From positions 91,398,888-91,462,887 of the forward strand of contig CM039463.1 of NCBI GenBank assembly GCA_022414725.1: DNA of 64,000 nt. Direction: 5' to 3'. Positions 47,039-57,352 of the stretch are shown one piece after another. Position numbers and translations under genes: made by a program. The DNA is from Microglena sp. YARC (taxonomy: Eukaryota; Chlorophyta; Chlorophyceae; Chlamydomonadales; Chlamydomonadaceae). The notes under the pieces are model-generated. The model saw nothing but the letters and a program-made list of their open reading frames with translations, was not told where the DNA came from and did not search any database. Numbering within the stretch: position 1 is the first letter of the stretch; the number at the start of each line of letters is the position of its first letter.

Positions 47039-47205
47039 TAGGTTCGATGATATACGGGTAGCTTAAATTCAACGGCTCATGCCTTGGCCTTTCCTTTACC
47101 ATTCGCACCCCCCCTCCCCCCCACACTCCCTCTACTTGCACGTGTTTTCGCGCTCTGCCCCCGGAGCCCCGTCCCGCACTGCCCTTCCCCTTGACTGGAG
47201 CATTG

Positions 47206-49095
47206 TCAGACTTTAAGCATCTTCATGCCTCTCTTGATCAGCTTGGTACTTAGCAGATGGGCTTTGGCTGCCGCTACCATCTCGTCGCCATCATCTGCAA
47301 CGCCTGCACTAAGCTTCTCGAACCCGGACTCGTCCTCATCGTCATCCGCTTCGTCTTCTGCTCCGGCAGCGCCCTTCTTACCCTTTTTGCCCTTCAGAGG
47401 TGCGGAGAGCATTGCACCGCACTTCGCCTGCAGGCCTTGCCGGTTGAAGCTCCTGGTAAAGGCGCTCTTAATCTTTGTAGGGACATCCTTCATGGGGTCC
47501 TCTCCCCAATCGGCCTTGGTCTTGAACTTGGTCACATCAATCACGTAGTCAAACATTTCCCGGGAGACGCAGTAGTCCTGCATCAGGGTAACACTCTGCT
47601 GGATGCCACCACTCTCTCCATCAGTCACTAGTGGACGCGTCAGTAGGGTGCGCATGGCTGATAGGTACTCTAACCGCACGGGAGATCTGCTAGAAGCCAT
47701 GTGGCCGCTGGAAGCCATGGTGGTGGTGAGTTCTCCCAGCAAGCGCTTGTTTGAGGTTGAGAAGTTGCCCAGCCATGAGGTGAAGCGAGAGTAGTTGTCG
47801 CCTGGCCAGAATGCGTCCCTCCCGCCGCGCATGTACGCCCCCGGCACAAGGCATGCAAGCGTGTTGAAGGCAGGCATAAGGCTCCAGTTCATGTAGCGCC
47901 GCACAGACGTGTTGATCACATCTCATGCAGATATGCCCTCAGCTGACTTCGCCACTGCCCTCATCCGCTGCTCCTCAGTTCCTGCGATGACTGGGCGGTG
48001 GTTAAGGTAGTTCTCCTGGATCAACAGGGGGACGATGTCGTCCACCATAGCTAGGTTCAGCCGATCTTGAATGCTCATGCTTGAGCTGGAAGGCTCTAGC
48101 AACTTTCTTGCACACTCGAAAGGAGACAGGTCACTGTCCTTGTCGCATGCCTGGCTGCCCTTAACGTCATCGTAGGACAGGGTGGTGCGACTAAGACGGA
48201 CCATTTGCAGCTGTCCTAGGATAGAGCGTAGGTCGAAATTGGCTCCCTTGGCCAGGGCCTCCATGGTGGCATCATTGACAGTCAGCCCCTCCTTGCGGCA
48301 GATCTCCATCATCCTTATCTTGACTTGATGTGGGGTGGGTGTCCTGAAGTCAAGCTCCACACAGTAGTTCCGCAAGCTTTTCAACTTCTGGTTCCACTTG
48401 TCGTTACAGATGCAGATAATGGGCACCTTTGAGGACTTGATCGTCTGGATCAGGTCTTGCACACCACCACGGTCACCACCAGACATCCCATCAACCTCAG
48501 CCATGATCAGCAGCTGCTTCTTCATCTTCCCATCAGCTCCCACCAACAGAGATCGATTGGTTGCCATCTCCTTGATCATGTTGGCCGACTTCCCTCCCAT
48601 GCCAGCTGAGATCTTTTAATCCGACTTGTTACGGGTGTCACAGGCATTCATCTCCACAATCTCAAAGTTACACTCCTTGGTCAAGATATGGGCGGCAGAG
48701 GTTTTGCCGATTCCCGGAGGACCACTGAGCAGCACCGCCTTCTTGGACAGGTCCTTAGGATTCTTCCGGCTGCCAGGAGGGGCCTGTGGTTGCTGGCCAC
48801 GCAGATTTACACCCTCCCAGTTGCTGAGCCACATCCTGAGGGTGGCAATCAGCGTGTTGTTGCCCACCAGCTCTCTAGTGTCTGTTGGCTTGTACTTGTC
48901 CACCCACAGTTGGTAGCCGGCATTACCCGAAGGAGCCTGGACACCAAATACTACTTTGTCATGATCGTTCAGGGAATTCCATTGCTCGGCAGTCATGCTT
49001 GACAGTTCGTACCTCAGTTGCTTCTCAAGTGCTTCTGCGCGCTCAGTATCAATCTTCATGTATGCCTTATTTCTGCGCGCTGTCCCCCCCCCCAA
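47206..49095 (-). pseudogene. RFC1: replication factor C large subunit (RFC1-like), two in-frame stops
   Basis: One continuous frame of about 630 codons with TAA at 48616-48618 and TGA at 47923-47925. Part 1 has YQLWVDKYKPTDTRELVGNN and Walker A LLSGPPGIGKTSAAHIL, ending NACDTRNKSD. Part 2 has the Walker B region IMAEVDGMSGGDRGGVQDLI (first acidic residue replaced by Ala) and IICICNDKWNQKLKSL (sensor). Part 3 has MNWSLMPAFNTLACLVPGAY and the RFC1 C-terminal domain, then a KGKKGKKG/acidic tail. RFC1 loads the PCNA clamp. The BRCT region is absent, as in viral and archaeal forms. A Family II end overlaps the start. Point decay or stop readthrough are the two readings. Confidence 0.9.
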
Positions 49096-49168
49096 CGTTG
49101 CCCCAAAGCAACGATCTGCAGTCTGGATAATTATAAGGTGTGTCCCACTTTATTTGAGAACTACTGTA
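49088..49168 (+). mobile_element. Family II right end, solo
   Basis: CCAACGTTGCCCCAAAGCAACG stem-loop, CTGCAGTCTGGATAATTATA and ACTTTATTTGAGAACTACTG then TA. It sits between the divergent RFC1 and 49180 genes, 11 bp before the latter. Confidence 0.85.
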
Positions 49169-49179
49169 TCAATTAAGAA

Positions 49180-49683
49180 ATGGATGCAATCCTTAGTACT
49201 ACGACATTCAAAAGCCGCATCATGGGCACTTCAGTCAACGTCAGCTTGACAATAAGGAATACCCATGAGGCCACCATGGAGTTCACCCTCTTCGGTGCCG
49301 CTTACACATTCACTGTTACGAGGTGGAGCAGAAAGGGTTTGTCGTCCTTTCTGATTCTCTTCTTTACTTACAAGTGCCGAGAAGCAGCTGACTTCGGTTC
49401 TCTCACGGTGGATGACAACGGTGTTCCTACCTTCAATATGACCACTGCCCAGAAGGTCAATGCTGTGATCCAAGGTGCCAAGGATGTCATGGCATGCGTA
49501 GACGAGATTGGTACTCGGCACCAGCGGTCAGTGCTCGACTATGCCGTCTGGTACCGGGAGAAGCACACCTGCTGGGACACTTACGAGAACTACATCACCA
49601 TGCTGGCATGCAACTGCATCGTCCACACAGATTTCTTGGCTCCGGGTGTCACATGGGAGTTGGTGACATTTGGCATGGCTTGA
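49180..49683 (+). CDS. hypothetical protein
   Basis: 167 residues. Beta-rich N-terminal half (GTSVNVSLTIRNTHEATMEF, YTFTVTRWS), helical middle (AQKVNAVIQGAKDVMACVDE) and a Cys/Trp-containing C-terminus (WYREKHTCWDTYENYITMLA). GC-rich codon use like the RNA ligase. No family recognised. Transposon ends abut both its start (11 bp) and its stop (0 bp). Confidence 0.6.
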   Translation: MDAILSTTTFKSRIMGTSVNVSLTIRNTHEATMEFTLFGAAYTFTVTRWSRKGLSSFLILFFTYKCREAADFGSLTVDDNGVPTFNMTTAQKVNAVIQGAKDVMACVDEIGTRHQRSVLDYAVWYREKHTCWDTYENYITMLACNCIVHTDFLAPGVTWELVTFGMA

Positions 49684-49755
49684 AGGTTGCAACAGTTGAC
49701 TCGTTTGCTTTCCGAAAATAAGTAAACCTAACAGTGTATACGGAATTTGCATGTA
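49684..49755 (+). mobile_element. IS607-type left end, longest solo copy
   Basis: AGGTTGCAACAGTTGACTCG, TTTGCTTTCCGAAAATAAGT, ACAGTGTATACGGAATTTGC and ATGTACTAG: identical in order to 63351-63424 plus 63591-63600 without the MITE-A. It begins directly at the stop codon of the preceding gene. Confidence 0.7.
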
Positions 49756-49762
49756 CTAGATA

Positions 49763-49796
49763 AGGTGTGTCCCACTTTATTTGAGAACAACTGTAA
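49763..49796 (+). mobile_element. Family II terminal repeat, solo
   Basis: AAGGTGTGTCCCACTTTATT then TGAGAACAACTGTA, fused directly to the IS607-type end. 100 bp upstream of the gene at 49897. Confidence 0.75.
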
Positions 49797-49896
49797 GAGC
49801 GAGCGACTTCTACAGTATTCATGCAAGTGTTGGGTGATTTCAATTGAAAACTCATAAATTGTAATTCATTGAGTACATAAATTGTGAGCGAATTAC

Positions 49897-50490
49897 ATGG
49901 CCTGCGTTCGACGTAAATACGGAATCCCTTGCCAACCATATTCCAATAAATGTCCAAGCCATCTTGCTCACATTCCAACCTGTGCAGTTGACAGCATCGC
50001 TTACTTGGAAATACTGGTTAAGGCGGAAAAAAAATTGGAGGCCCAGGTCGACGTCATGTCAACCCAAGCTGTACAGGATGCAGCCAGGATGGACCATCTG
50101 GCATCTCACTCCAATGTCATGGCATCTTACTCCAATGTCATGTCAGCCCAAGCTGTACAGGATGCAGCCAGGATGGACCATCTGGCATCTCACTCCAATG
50201 TCATGGCAGCCCAAGCTGTACAGGATGCAGCCAGGATGGATCATCTGGCATCTCACTCCAATGTCATGGCATCTTACTCCAATGTCATGTCAGCCCAAGC
50301 TGTACAGGATGCAGCCAGGATGGACCATCTGGCATTTAACTCCAATGTCATGTCAGCCAAAGCTGTACAGGATGCAGCCAAGACAAACTGTCTGGAGGCC
50401 CGGGTCAGCCAGTTGGCATCGCAGCTAGCTAGGTTTCCGCACAACCCGTGTATGCATTTCTACGGCGATGGCAACATCACCCCTCCTTGA
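49897..50490 (+). CDS. coiled-coil protein with internal repeats
   Basis: 197 residues. The N-terminus has four Cys (MACVRRKYGIPCQPY, CPSHLAHIPTC), then a helix (LEILVKAEKKLEAQVDVMS). Residues 55-170 consist of repeated AVQDAARMDHLASHSNVMA/S units of 19-27 residues forming a long coiled coil, encoded by a recent DNA repeat (50045-50400). The end is LEARVSQLASQLARFP then a short tail. Probably structural or scaffolding; no family recognised. Confidence 0.6.
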   Translation: MACVRRKYGIPCQPYSNKCPSHLAHIPTCAVDSIAYLEILVKAEKKLEAQVDVMSTQAVQDAARMDHLASHSNVMASYSNVMSAQAVQDAARMDHLASHSNVMAAQAVQDAARMDHLASHSNVMASYSNVMSAQAVQDAARMDHLAFNSNVMSAKAVQDAAKTNCLEARVSQLASQLARFPHNPCMHFYGDGNITPP

Positions 50491-50656
50491 GATTATCTCC
50501 CTTGGGGGCATGCCACGGTGACTTGCGCATACTCATTCTCACACGTGAATTCAAGCAGAGCAGACTCCTGCTCGACAACCTACCCATACAAATACAAATA
50601 CTGAACAACGCACACATGAAGTCCGCATTTCGAAAAAAAAAATTATACGCAGCAAT

Positions 50657-51382
50657 TTAATCCAAAGTCGGCGTGGAGGGAAGCTCAGGCGTGGAGGGAA
50701 GCTCATTATTGAGCAAGTAGATGATGTCGTACATCTCACGGGGAATCTCGGGAATCTCGGGACTCGACACGTCGAGTGCACCATTCAGATTCTGGGACAG
50801 TTTGTCCATCCACCTGTGATCATCATAGGTCATGCGCGCATCGCGCAAGGCCTTGGCCTTGTCGGGATGTAGCCGCATGATCATCATCCTCTGTTCATTC
50901 CTCGTCCAAACGCCTTTTAACCAGGTGTCAATGGCTTCGTTAGACAACCAGTACTTCCACCAGGTGGTGGACATGGTCGCCAGGGTAGGCCCGCTTGCGA
51001 GGAACGTTTCTAAGATCCCGGTCCTCACCAGTAGCCCGTATACGTCTTCAAACGTGTGGGCCGGCTGATATATATCGGCCTCGGGATCGTACTGGGCCTC
51101 GGGCTCGGGCTCGGTCTCGGGCTCGGGCACGGGCTCGGTCTCGGGCTTGGTCTCGGACATGGGCTCGGGCTGGTCCTCTTCGTCAGACTCGGACATGGAC
51201 TCGGGCTGGGTCTCGTCGTCGGACTCATCATCAGACGATACCAAGGATACAATGCACGGATCATGGGCGTTCAGAACGCGGTTGAAGATTGGTGTCACGA
51301 AGTCTCGAACAATGTCTTCATCGTCCCTTGATAGGTCGATGATGCACGGTTGTTCTGACACGTTAACGAAAGTACAAGACAT
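50657..51382 (-). CDS. acidic protein with Glu/Pro repeats and HPDK motif
   Basis: 241 residues from MSCTFVNVSEQPCIIDLSRD at 51382. Residues 50-95 are a Ser/Glu/Pro/Asp-rich tract (ESMSESDEEDQPEPMSE, ETEPVPEPETEPEPE) encoded by an imperfect 6-12 bp repeat. The C-terminal half is structured: FEDVYGLLVRTGILETFLAS, then MMIMRLHPDKAKALRDARMT, in which HPDK follows a hydrophobic helix as in a J domain, although the DYY/LG start of a J domain is not visible. Function unknown. Confidence 0.55.
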   Translation of the reverse strand: MSCTFVNVSEQPCIIDLSRDDEDIVRDFVTPIFNRVLNAHDPCIVSLVSSDDESDDETQPESMSESDEEDQPEPMSETKPETEPVPEPETEPEPEAQYDPEADIYQPAHTFEDVYGLLVRTGILETFLASGPTLATMSTTWWKYWLSNEAIDTWLKGVWTRNEQRMMIMRLHPDKAKALRDARMTYDDHRWMDKLSQNLNGALDVSSPEIPEIPREMYDIIYLLNNELPSTPELPSTPTLD

Positions 51383-51692
51383 GATTGATTGAGTTGAGAA
51401 ATGATAAATAGCGGCAAAGTGGAAGTATAATATGTGTGTGTCTTTACAGATCGAGCGAAACATTTCAATTTTTTTCACAAGCACTCCGAGGAGAAATACA
51501 TGAAGGAACGCGCGATCGATGATAACTACAAGGACGGGCGCATTAATATCGCGCCCCGCCAAGGGAACGCGGCGGCTTGCGCATCCTACTCGTCCATCCT
51601 CACACTCTGATGCATGGCATGCAGCCCCTCTTTCACATGGATTTGCATACTTTTGTGTGTAAATTGCAGCCTTGGGCTATTATTGTGTGTGC
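51383..51692. other. no gene seen
   Basis: The upstream extension of the acidic-protein frame is open to 51562 but has no homology signal. The sequence is otherwise unremarkable up to the Family I end at 51693. Confidence 0.4.
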
Positions 51693-51875
51693 TACAGTCG
51701 GAGACGATATTTGTGGGACGCCCTACCGGTGACCCTTGAACCCAATGGGTAGATCAGCTAAAGGCGAGTACATATTTTTGCCCTTCATCTCTGTATTTCA
51801 GCATTTAAGCTGGCCCAAAGGATAACAAGGCAAGCTGCTGACAAACCCAGGTGGGTAGGTCGGTTTAGCGCTCAC
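51693..51875 (-). mobile_element. displaced tail of Family I copy 3
   Basis: Runs from the terminus TACAGTCGGAGACGATATTT to GGTCGGTTTAGCGCTCAC, where the 5.0 kb element begins. In the other copies this sequence directly follows GAGGCGAGTGT, the point at which copy 3 is cut at 30118. GT is shared by both sides. Confidence 0.95.
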
Positions 51876-53159
51876 CGTCGGTATTTAGGCAGACCTTTGA
51901 AATCGTTTGAATCAACTGGTTTGAATCAATGAACCCCTATCAAGCGGTTTTCCCCTTGAATCAGGGTACCTTGAAAACAGTTTGAATCAGTGATTCAATT
52001 CAAGCAGCTTATTCATTGAATCAGACGGAAGTCAATCAAGACAATATCAAACGGAATTCAAGGTGGTCGAAGATATTGCACTTCGAAATGTAGCTAAGCT
52101 CCCATATGTAGGCTGCCGAGAGGTAGGAAGCTTTGAATCCGAGGCGGGCGAGCGCCTAGCGATAACCGGCACAAATCCGTACCTTGTAGTACATTAGTTG
52201 TGCGTTCATTGGCTAGACAAAAATCTAGGGTGGGGTGTAGGTGCTAGCAAGATGATGGCTGTAATCTCAAGTGTCACAACTGGCTATGTAACCAAGTTGA
52301 AGTCTGGCTATGTAACCAAGTTGAAGTCTGGCTACGTAACCAAGTTGAAGTCTGGCTATGTAACCAAGTTGAAGTCTGGCTATGTAACCAAGTTGAAGTT
52401 GAATGTAGGAGTTTGGAAACAGCCCAAGTAGGGTGTGTGTGCGTGTTTAAGTACTCGCACTTTGGACAATGGTAGGAAAGAAACTTTTACAAGAAAGGAA
52501 ACAAATATAATGCCAGAAAACAAATTGGTATCATATATTTAATTTTCCTGCTGAGGACGGCTTAGCTGGCTCGAAGCTACACAACAACCTAATATACAGA
52601 GAGACAGCCTAATGGACCTGCCTGGAAGCTATACAACCTGGCACACAAAGTGAAAGTCTTATGGAGCTGGCTGGAAGCTGTACAACCTAATGGAGCTGGG
52701 TGGAAGCTTTACAACCTGCCACACAAGTGAAAGTCTAATGGAGCTGGCTGGAAGCTCTACAACCTAATGGAGCTGGCTAGAAGCTGTACAACCTAATGCA
52801 GCTGGCTGGAAGCTGTACAACCTAATGGATCTGGCTAGAAGCTGTACAACCTGTCACACAAAGTAAAAGTCTATTGAAGCTGGCTGGAAGTTCTACAACC
52901 TAAGGAGCTAGCTGGAAGCTGTACAACCCATGGCTGGAAGCTGTACAACCTAATGGAGCTGGCTGGAAGTTAGGTCTAATTCAGGAGTCGGGAAAGTATT
53001 CATCGTTGTGGGTATCGCACAATTGATGAATACAATACAATGCTCTCGTGGGTATCGCACAAGAAGGCTGTATATTGTCAACTACCAGGCCCGGCTATTG
53101 TCCAAGGTGGTGGAAGGGATAATAGGCCTATCTACTGCTGTGCTTGAAATTTCAAATTA

Positions 53160-53260
53160 AATTTTGGGGTTTTTTGTATGAGGGTTTAAAGATACTGCCT
53201 GTCCTGGTCAACAAGGACAGGCAGTATCTTTAAACCCTCATAAACAAAACCCAAACTAAA
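53160..53260. other. long hairpin, copy 2
   Basis: AGGGTTTAAAGATACTGCCT pairs with AGGCAGTATCTTTAAACCCT; compared with copy 1 both arms have changed together at one position. The loop orientation is also swapped relative to copy 1 (GGTCAACA against TGTTGACC, as expected for the inverse). Confidence 0.85.
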
Positions 53261-53519
53261 GTCACCCTATGATTACTGCTCCATGCTACTATATATTCAG
53301 GGCACTAACATGCCTTAATATCCCATTGGCTAAGCTTGGCACCACATGATGGCAGCTTCCAGGCAGCTCCACTACTGCATATTCGTCCTTTACTTGCTCC
53401 CAACAGCCAGCATTCATGAATGACCTGCAAGGGAAAAACATTAGAATGAGTAAGATAATGCTGCTTAGAATGTGCTGCACTTATCATGTTGGTGACTTAA
53501 GTGTGTGCAGAGGGTGGTG

Positions 53520-54310
53520 GATGCATACATGGCTAAACGCATTGACCACCCATTTTGTAGCAAGCAGCCTCAAGGGCGCTTATGCGGCTACATAATGGGC
53601 AGGTGCAGCTAAGCCATATTTTTTATTACTGACATGCATTAATTAAGTTGTTACATGAGGGTGGTTCAGGCATACCATACAAGGCAAATCGCATCTCCCG
53701 CCCATTCTGTAGCAAGCAGCCTCAAGGGCGCTTATCGGGCTACAGTATGGGTAGGTTCAGCTAAGCCATATTATGATATTATTCATAAGTAACATGCATT
53801 AATTAAGTTGTTACATGAGGGTGGTTAAGGCATACCATACAAGGCAAATCGCATCTCCCGCCCATTCTGTAGCAAGCAGCCTCAAGGGCGCTTATCGGGC
53901 TACAGTATGGGTAGGTTCAGCTAAGCCATATTATGATATTATTGATAAGTAACGTGCATTAATTAAGTTGTTACATGAGGGTGGTTAAGGCATACCATAC
54001 AAGGCAAATCGCATCTCCCGCCCATTCTGTAGCAAGCAGCCTCAAGGGCGCTTATCGGGCTACAGTATGGGTAGGTTCAGCTAAGCCATATTCTGATATT
54101 ATTGATAAGTAACATGCATTAATTAAGTTGTTACATGAGGGTGGTTAAGGCATACCATACAAGGCAATTGCATCTCCCGCCCATTCTGTAGCAAGCAGCC
54201 TCAAGGGCGCTTATCGGGCTACAGTATGGGTAGGTTCAGCTAAGCCATATTATGATATTATTGATAAGTAACATGCATTCATTAAGTTGTTACATGAGGG
54301 TGGTTCAGGC
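53520..54310. repeat. 160-bp satellite, copy 2
   Basis: Mirror of 32687-33445: TTAAGTTGTTACATGAGGGTGG recurs every ~160 bp with about five units. One unit has lost a single A (GGCAATTGCATC). Confidence 0.9.
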
Positions 54311-54346
54311 ATGAAAACATAACTCACCACAACTTCTTGCCAAGTC

Positions 54347-55069
54347 CTAGTTTCGCTCCCCTCGAATCCTCTGAGCGAGCTGCAAGTGGAAACAGACATC
54401 AAAGTTAGTGAATGAGTGAGTGTTTCAAGTAGCTCAGTCCCCCCCCCCCCCCCCCCCCCCCCCCCATCCCCCTCCCAACCCCCTTGTTCTATAGTGTTGT
54501 GTAGTGTTGTGTAGTGTTGTGTAGTGTTGTATAGTGTTGTGTACTGTTGTGTAGTGTAGTGTAGTGTACTGTTGTGTTTTGTCGTGTACGGGTCCCAGCA
54601 GCTGCAGCATATTTTCACCAAAGGCCAACTGCCCACCTAGGGATCTGCCCAGAAGCTGCAGCATATTTTGTGTGGATCCAACTCTTACCCCCCACCCCGC
54701 CCACCCACCCCCCCACCCCACCCCCAACCCCTGTAGATAGCGCACCTGCATATCCTTGGGCATAATGGTTACCCGCTTGGCATGTATAGCCGCCAGATTA
54801 GTGTTCTCGAAGAGGCCCACCAAGTAGGCCTCTGTCGCTTCCTGAAGGGCCAAATTTGCCCCTGCTTGGATTCTGTAATTTCCGAAATCTTGTACAATTT
54901 GTCGAACTAGCCTCGTGTAACTACGAGGAGCAGCTTGCACTAACGAGGCAACGATCACAAGGCTCTGTTGTTTGTTTTCCAGAATCGGAATAATCATATT
55001 TGGGTACATGAGAAGTTTCGGGATCATTATCCCCCATTGTTCATCAGGTTTGATTAGCATGACCCCCAT
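54347..55069 (-). CDS. histone H3-like protein with intron, copy 2
   Basis: Exon 1 (55069-54746) encodes the same core ([50 protein letters not shown]). The intron is 54745-54380 with GTGCGC and ACTTGCAG ends. Exon 2 (54379-54347) encodes [10 protein letters not shown] and stop. The core residues are the same as in copy 1. Upstream the frame starts [13 protein letters not shown] at 55069, whereas copy 1 has one extra G there, so the N-terminal extension is probably untranslated or spliced. A canonical basic H3 tail is not visible. Confidence 0.83.
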
Positions 55070-55319
55070 CAGGGTTGTCTAGGTCCTGCGACGCAGATCC
55101 CGCATGCACCGCAGGCGCAGGCCCCGAGAATCCGATTCAAATATGGCGACCTGCTTCTCCGCCCATGCGCGTGAGGTTACGGCGGTACTGCATGCTGTAC
55201 AGTTCAAACTGGTCAGCGCAATGGGTTAGCGCTTCAACTTAGCGGCTGTGCTAGCTTTCACTGTTCACTGCGCGTCAATTGGTTCTCGACTCAGCGATAT
55301 TCCTGCAGAATAGCGCACC

Positions 55320-55926
55320 ATGCTGCCTGCTTTCCTTGAATTAACTTGGACTGATCTATTCATAGCTTCAGCCATTCCCGAATTGCTTCCTAGATCCGTC
55401 AATACCTACGTGCGCGAGCACTTTGCTTCCGCGGCACTTTGCTTTGGGAATGGTTGTGCTTCAACTCAAGACTGTAGCGACCTTCTTCTCCGCCCACGCC
55501 GGCGCGTGCGGTTAAGGTACTGCATTTTTCGTTTCGTCAAGTGGTGCCTTACTTGACCAGAGTTGTGTCGCAGGCATTAAGGCAGCTGCAGCAAAATGAC
55601 CTATCATGGAGCCGCAAGAGTTCCAATGCTCGAGGTGTGAAACAGGTGCGCAGTCAGATAGCGACATGCTGCCTGCTTTCCTTGAATTAACTTGGACTGA
55701 GCTTGCTTTCATAGCTTCAGCCATTCCCGAATTACTTCTGAGATCCGTCAATACCTACACGCGCGAGCACTTTGCTTCCGCGGTACTTTGCTTTGGGAAT
55801 TGTTGTGCTTCAACCCAAGACTGTAGCGACCTGCTTCTCCGCCCCCGCCATGCGGTTAAGGTACTGCGTTTTGCGTCTCGTCAAGTGGTGCCTTACTTGA
55901 CCAGAATTTGTCTCGACTTTGACTGA
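55320..55926 (+). other. duplicated hypothetical frames, copy 2
   Basis: Counterpart of 31132-31672 with small differences, including a changed C-terminal frame. No functional inference. Confidence 0.35.
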
Positions 55927-55995
55927 CTTGCTTTTTCGAGTTGTTCCGCAGGCATTAAGGCAGCTGCAGCAAGTCGACCTATCGTCCAGCTCATC

Positions 55996-56274
55996 ATGGA
56001 GCCGCAAGAGTTCCAATGCTCGAGGTGCAAAACAGGTGCGCATTCAGATAGCGAATTTGGTTTGAACCATGGCTGCTATTTGAAAGTCGGAAGAATGCGC
56101 ATTGCTGCCAATGTATCTCAACTAACGCTCACCAACGAACATTTGTCTGCAGGTCTCACTCTTGCGACTGGTCTCGCGTCAGAACGCCTGGATGCTGATG
56201 ACCTTGAGGCTGAAGACGATGTCGTTGATGAACAAGAAGCACAGCATGCTGGAGTTTCGTCAATTCGTACCTGA
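55996..56274 (+). CDS. hypothetical protein in the 5.0 kb element, copy 2
   Basis: Same 92-residue product as 30716-30994 (CSRC motif, acidic tail). The frame is unchanged in both copies, which is weak support for coding or simply for a recent duplication. Confidence 0.4.
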   Translation: MEPQEFQCSRCKTGAHSDSEFGLNHGCYLKVGRMRIAANVSQLTLTNEHLSAGLTLATGLASERLDADDLEAEDDVVDEQEAQHAGVSSIRT

Positions 56275-56871
56275 GGAACTACTTCGTGGCCAACTGCACT
56301 TCCTTAGTAGCATATATATCTAGCTCTTCAATCACTAATTACTATCATGTTTAACTATCTAAGGATTCATTCATTATGGTGCTTTCAATTTCTGTAACAA
56401 AGATCGAAGAGTCCTGCTGTCCAAATATGCGCCCTCAGTCTTCAGTGCTTGCATTGCTTTACGAAAAAACAGATCTATTTGAACATCATTTGAGTCATGT
56501 TTGAAACAACCAACCTTGTTTCAAACCTTTTTCAAGGGGCACGTTGATGACGGCTTGATTAAGATCTATTTGAACATGGTTTGAGTCATGTTTGAAACAA
56601 CCAACCTTGTTTCAAACCTTTTTCAAGGGGCACGTTGATGACGGCTTGATTAAGATCTATTTGAACATGGTTTGAGTCATGTTTGAAACAACCAACCTTG
56701 TTTCAAACGGATCTCAATCGGTAGGTTTGATGGCCGACTGATTCAAAAAGGAAACAAAGATCGATTGAATCAAGGTTATCTCCGATTGAATCTAAGAATG
56801 AATCAAACGAACAATTCAAACAGGATTTTCTTTGTTTCAAACGACCCTCAAAGAAGTACTAAATACCGACG

Positions 56872-57272
56872 AATACTCCTTACAAAAGCGGTCGACAGAA
56901 GATTTGTGGTCATTCTTGTGCCGAACTGTTTTGTATGCGCGCTTGCGGGTGTAACCAAGTTTGCGTGTGTAGCGTCCACAAGTTTTTGGAGACATCTTGG
57001 AGACATCTTCGAGACAGAGAAGTCACACCCTCTGCAAGCTGAGACATTGTCAAGAAGGGATTGGAGTCAATCAGTTGTTTTATAGCAGCCGCCTTGATAT
57101 CTTCTGTAATGACACTCACCCTTTTCTTCCGATGATGTTTTATATTGGCTTTGGTGACCCAACGTTGGAGTGATGATTTTGATACTTTGTACAGCAAACT
57201 AACTTTCCTCAAACTACGATTATAGTATTTGTAGTGAACAACCGCGCGGTGTCTTATCTCAGCATCAATCAT
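56872..57272 (-). pseudogene. N-terminal part of transposase from copy 5
   Basis: MIDAEIRHRAVVHYKYYNRS through TMSQLAEGVTSLS, then a local duplication (GGAGACATCTTGGAGACATC) disturbs the frame around 57000 and the sequence stops at the 5.0 kb element after GTAAGGAGTATT. It also carries an extra Ala codon (KAAAIKQ). Confidence 0.9.
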
Positions 57273-57352
57273 GATAACGTAGGAAATGTGTATAAGGAAA
57301 TGTGGGTGCAATATTATATCACCAAAAGAAAAAGAATACTCACCCCCTCTTA

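Larger units (their letters stand above)
51876..56871. mobile_element. 5.0 kb element carrying histone H3 gene, copy 2 (inverted)
   Basis: 4996 bp, reverse complement of 30119-35117 with scattered substitutions and run-length differences. Same terminal inverted repeats (CGTCGGTATTTAG). Contains the 24-bp repeat, ~32-bp repeat, hairpin, 160-bp satellite, H3 gene, Cys-rich frames and 95-bp repeat in mirrored order. It interrupts the transposase of Family I copy 5 (GAGTATT/TTTAGCC, TT duplicated). Confidence 0.9.

Noticed and set aside
47206..49095. Alternative genetic code explaining in-frame TAA and TGA
   Set aside because: TAA and TGA serve as ordinary stops at the ends of the RNA ligase, phosphatase, J-domain and LRAT genes, and the interrupted genes are few. 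Decay or occasional readthrough is simpler.
30119..56871. The 5 kb inverted copies as an assembly artefact or as LTRs of one huge element
   Set aside because: The copies differ by scattered substitutions, homopolymer lengths and a paired hairpin change, so they are real separate copies. They are inverted, have short TIRs, and show reciprocal flanks, which does not fit LTRs.
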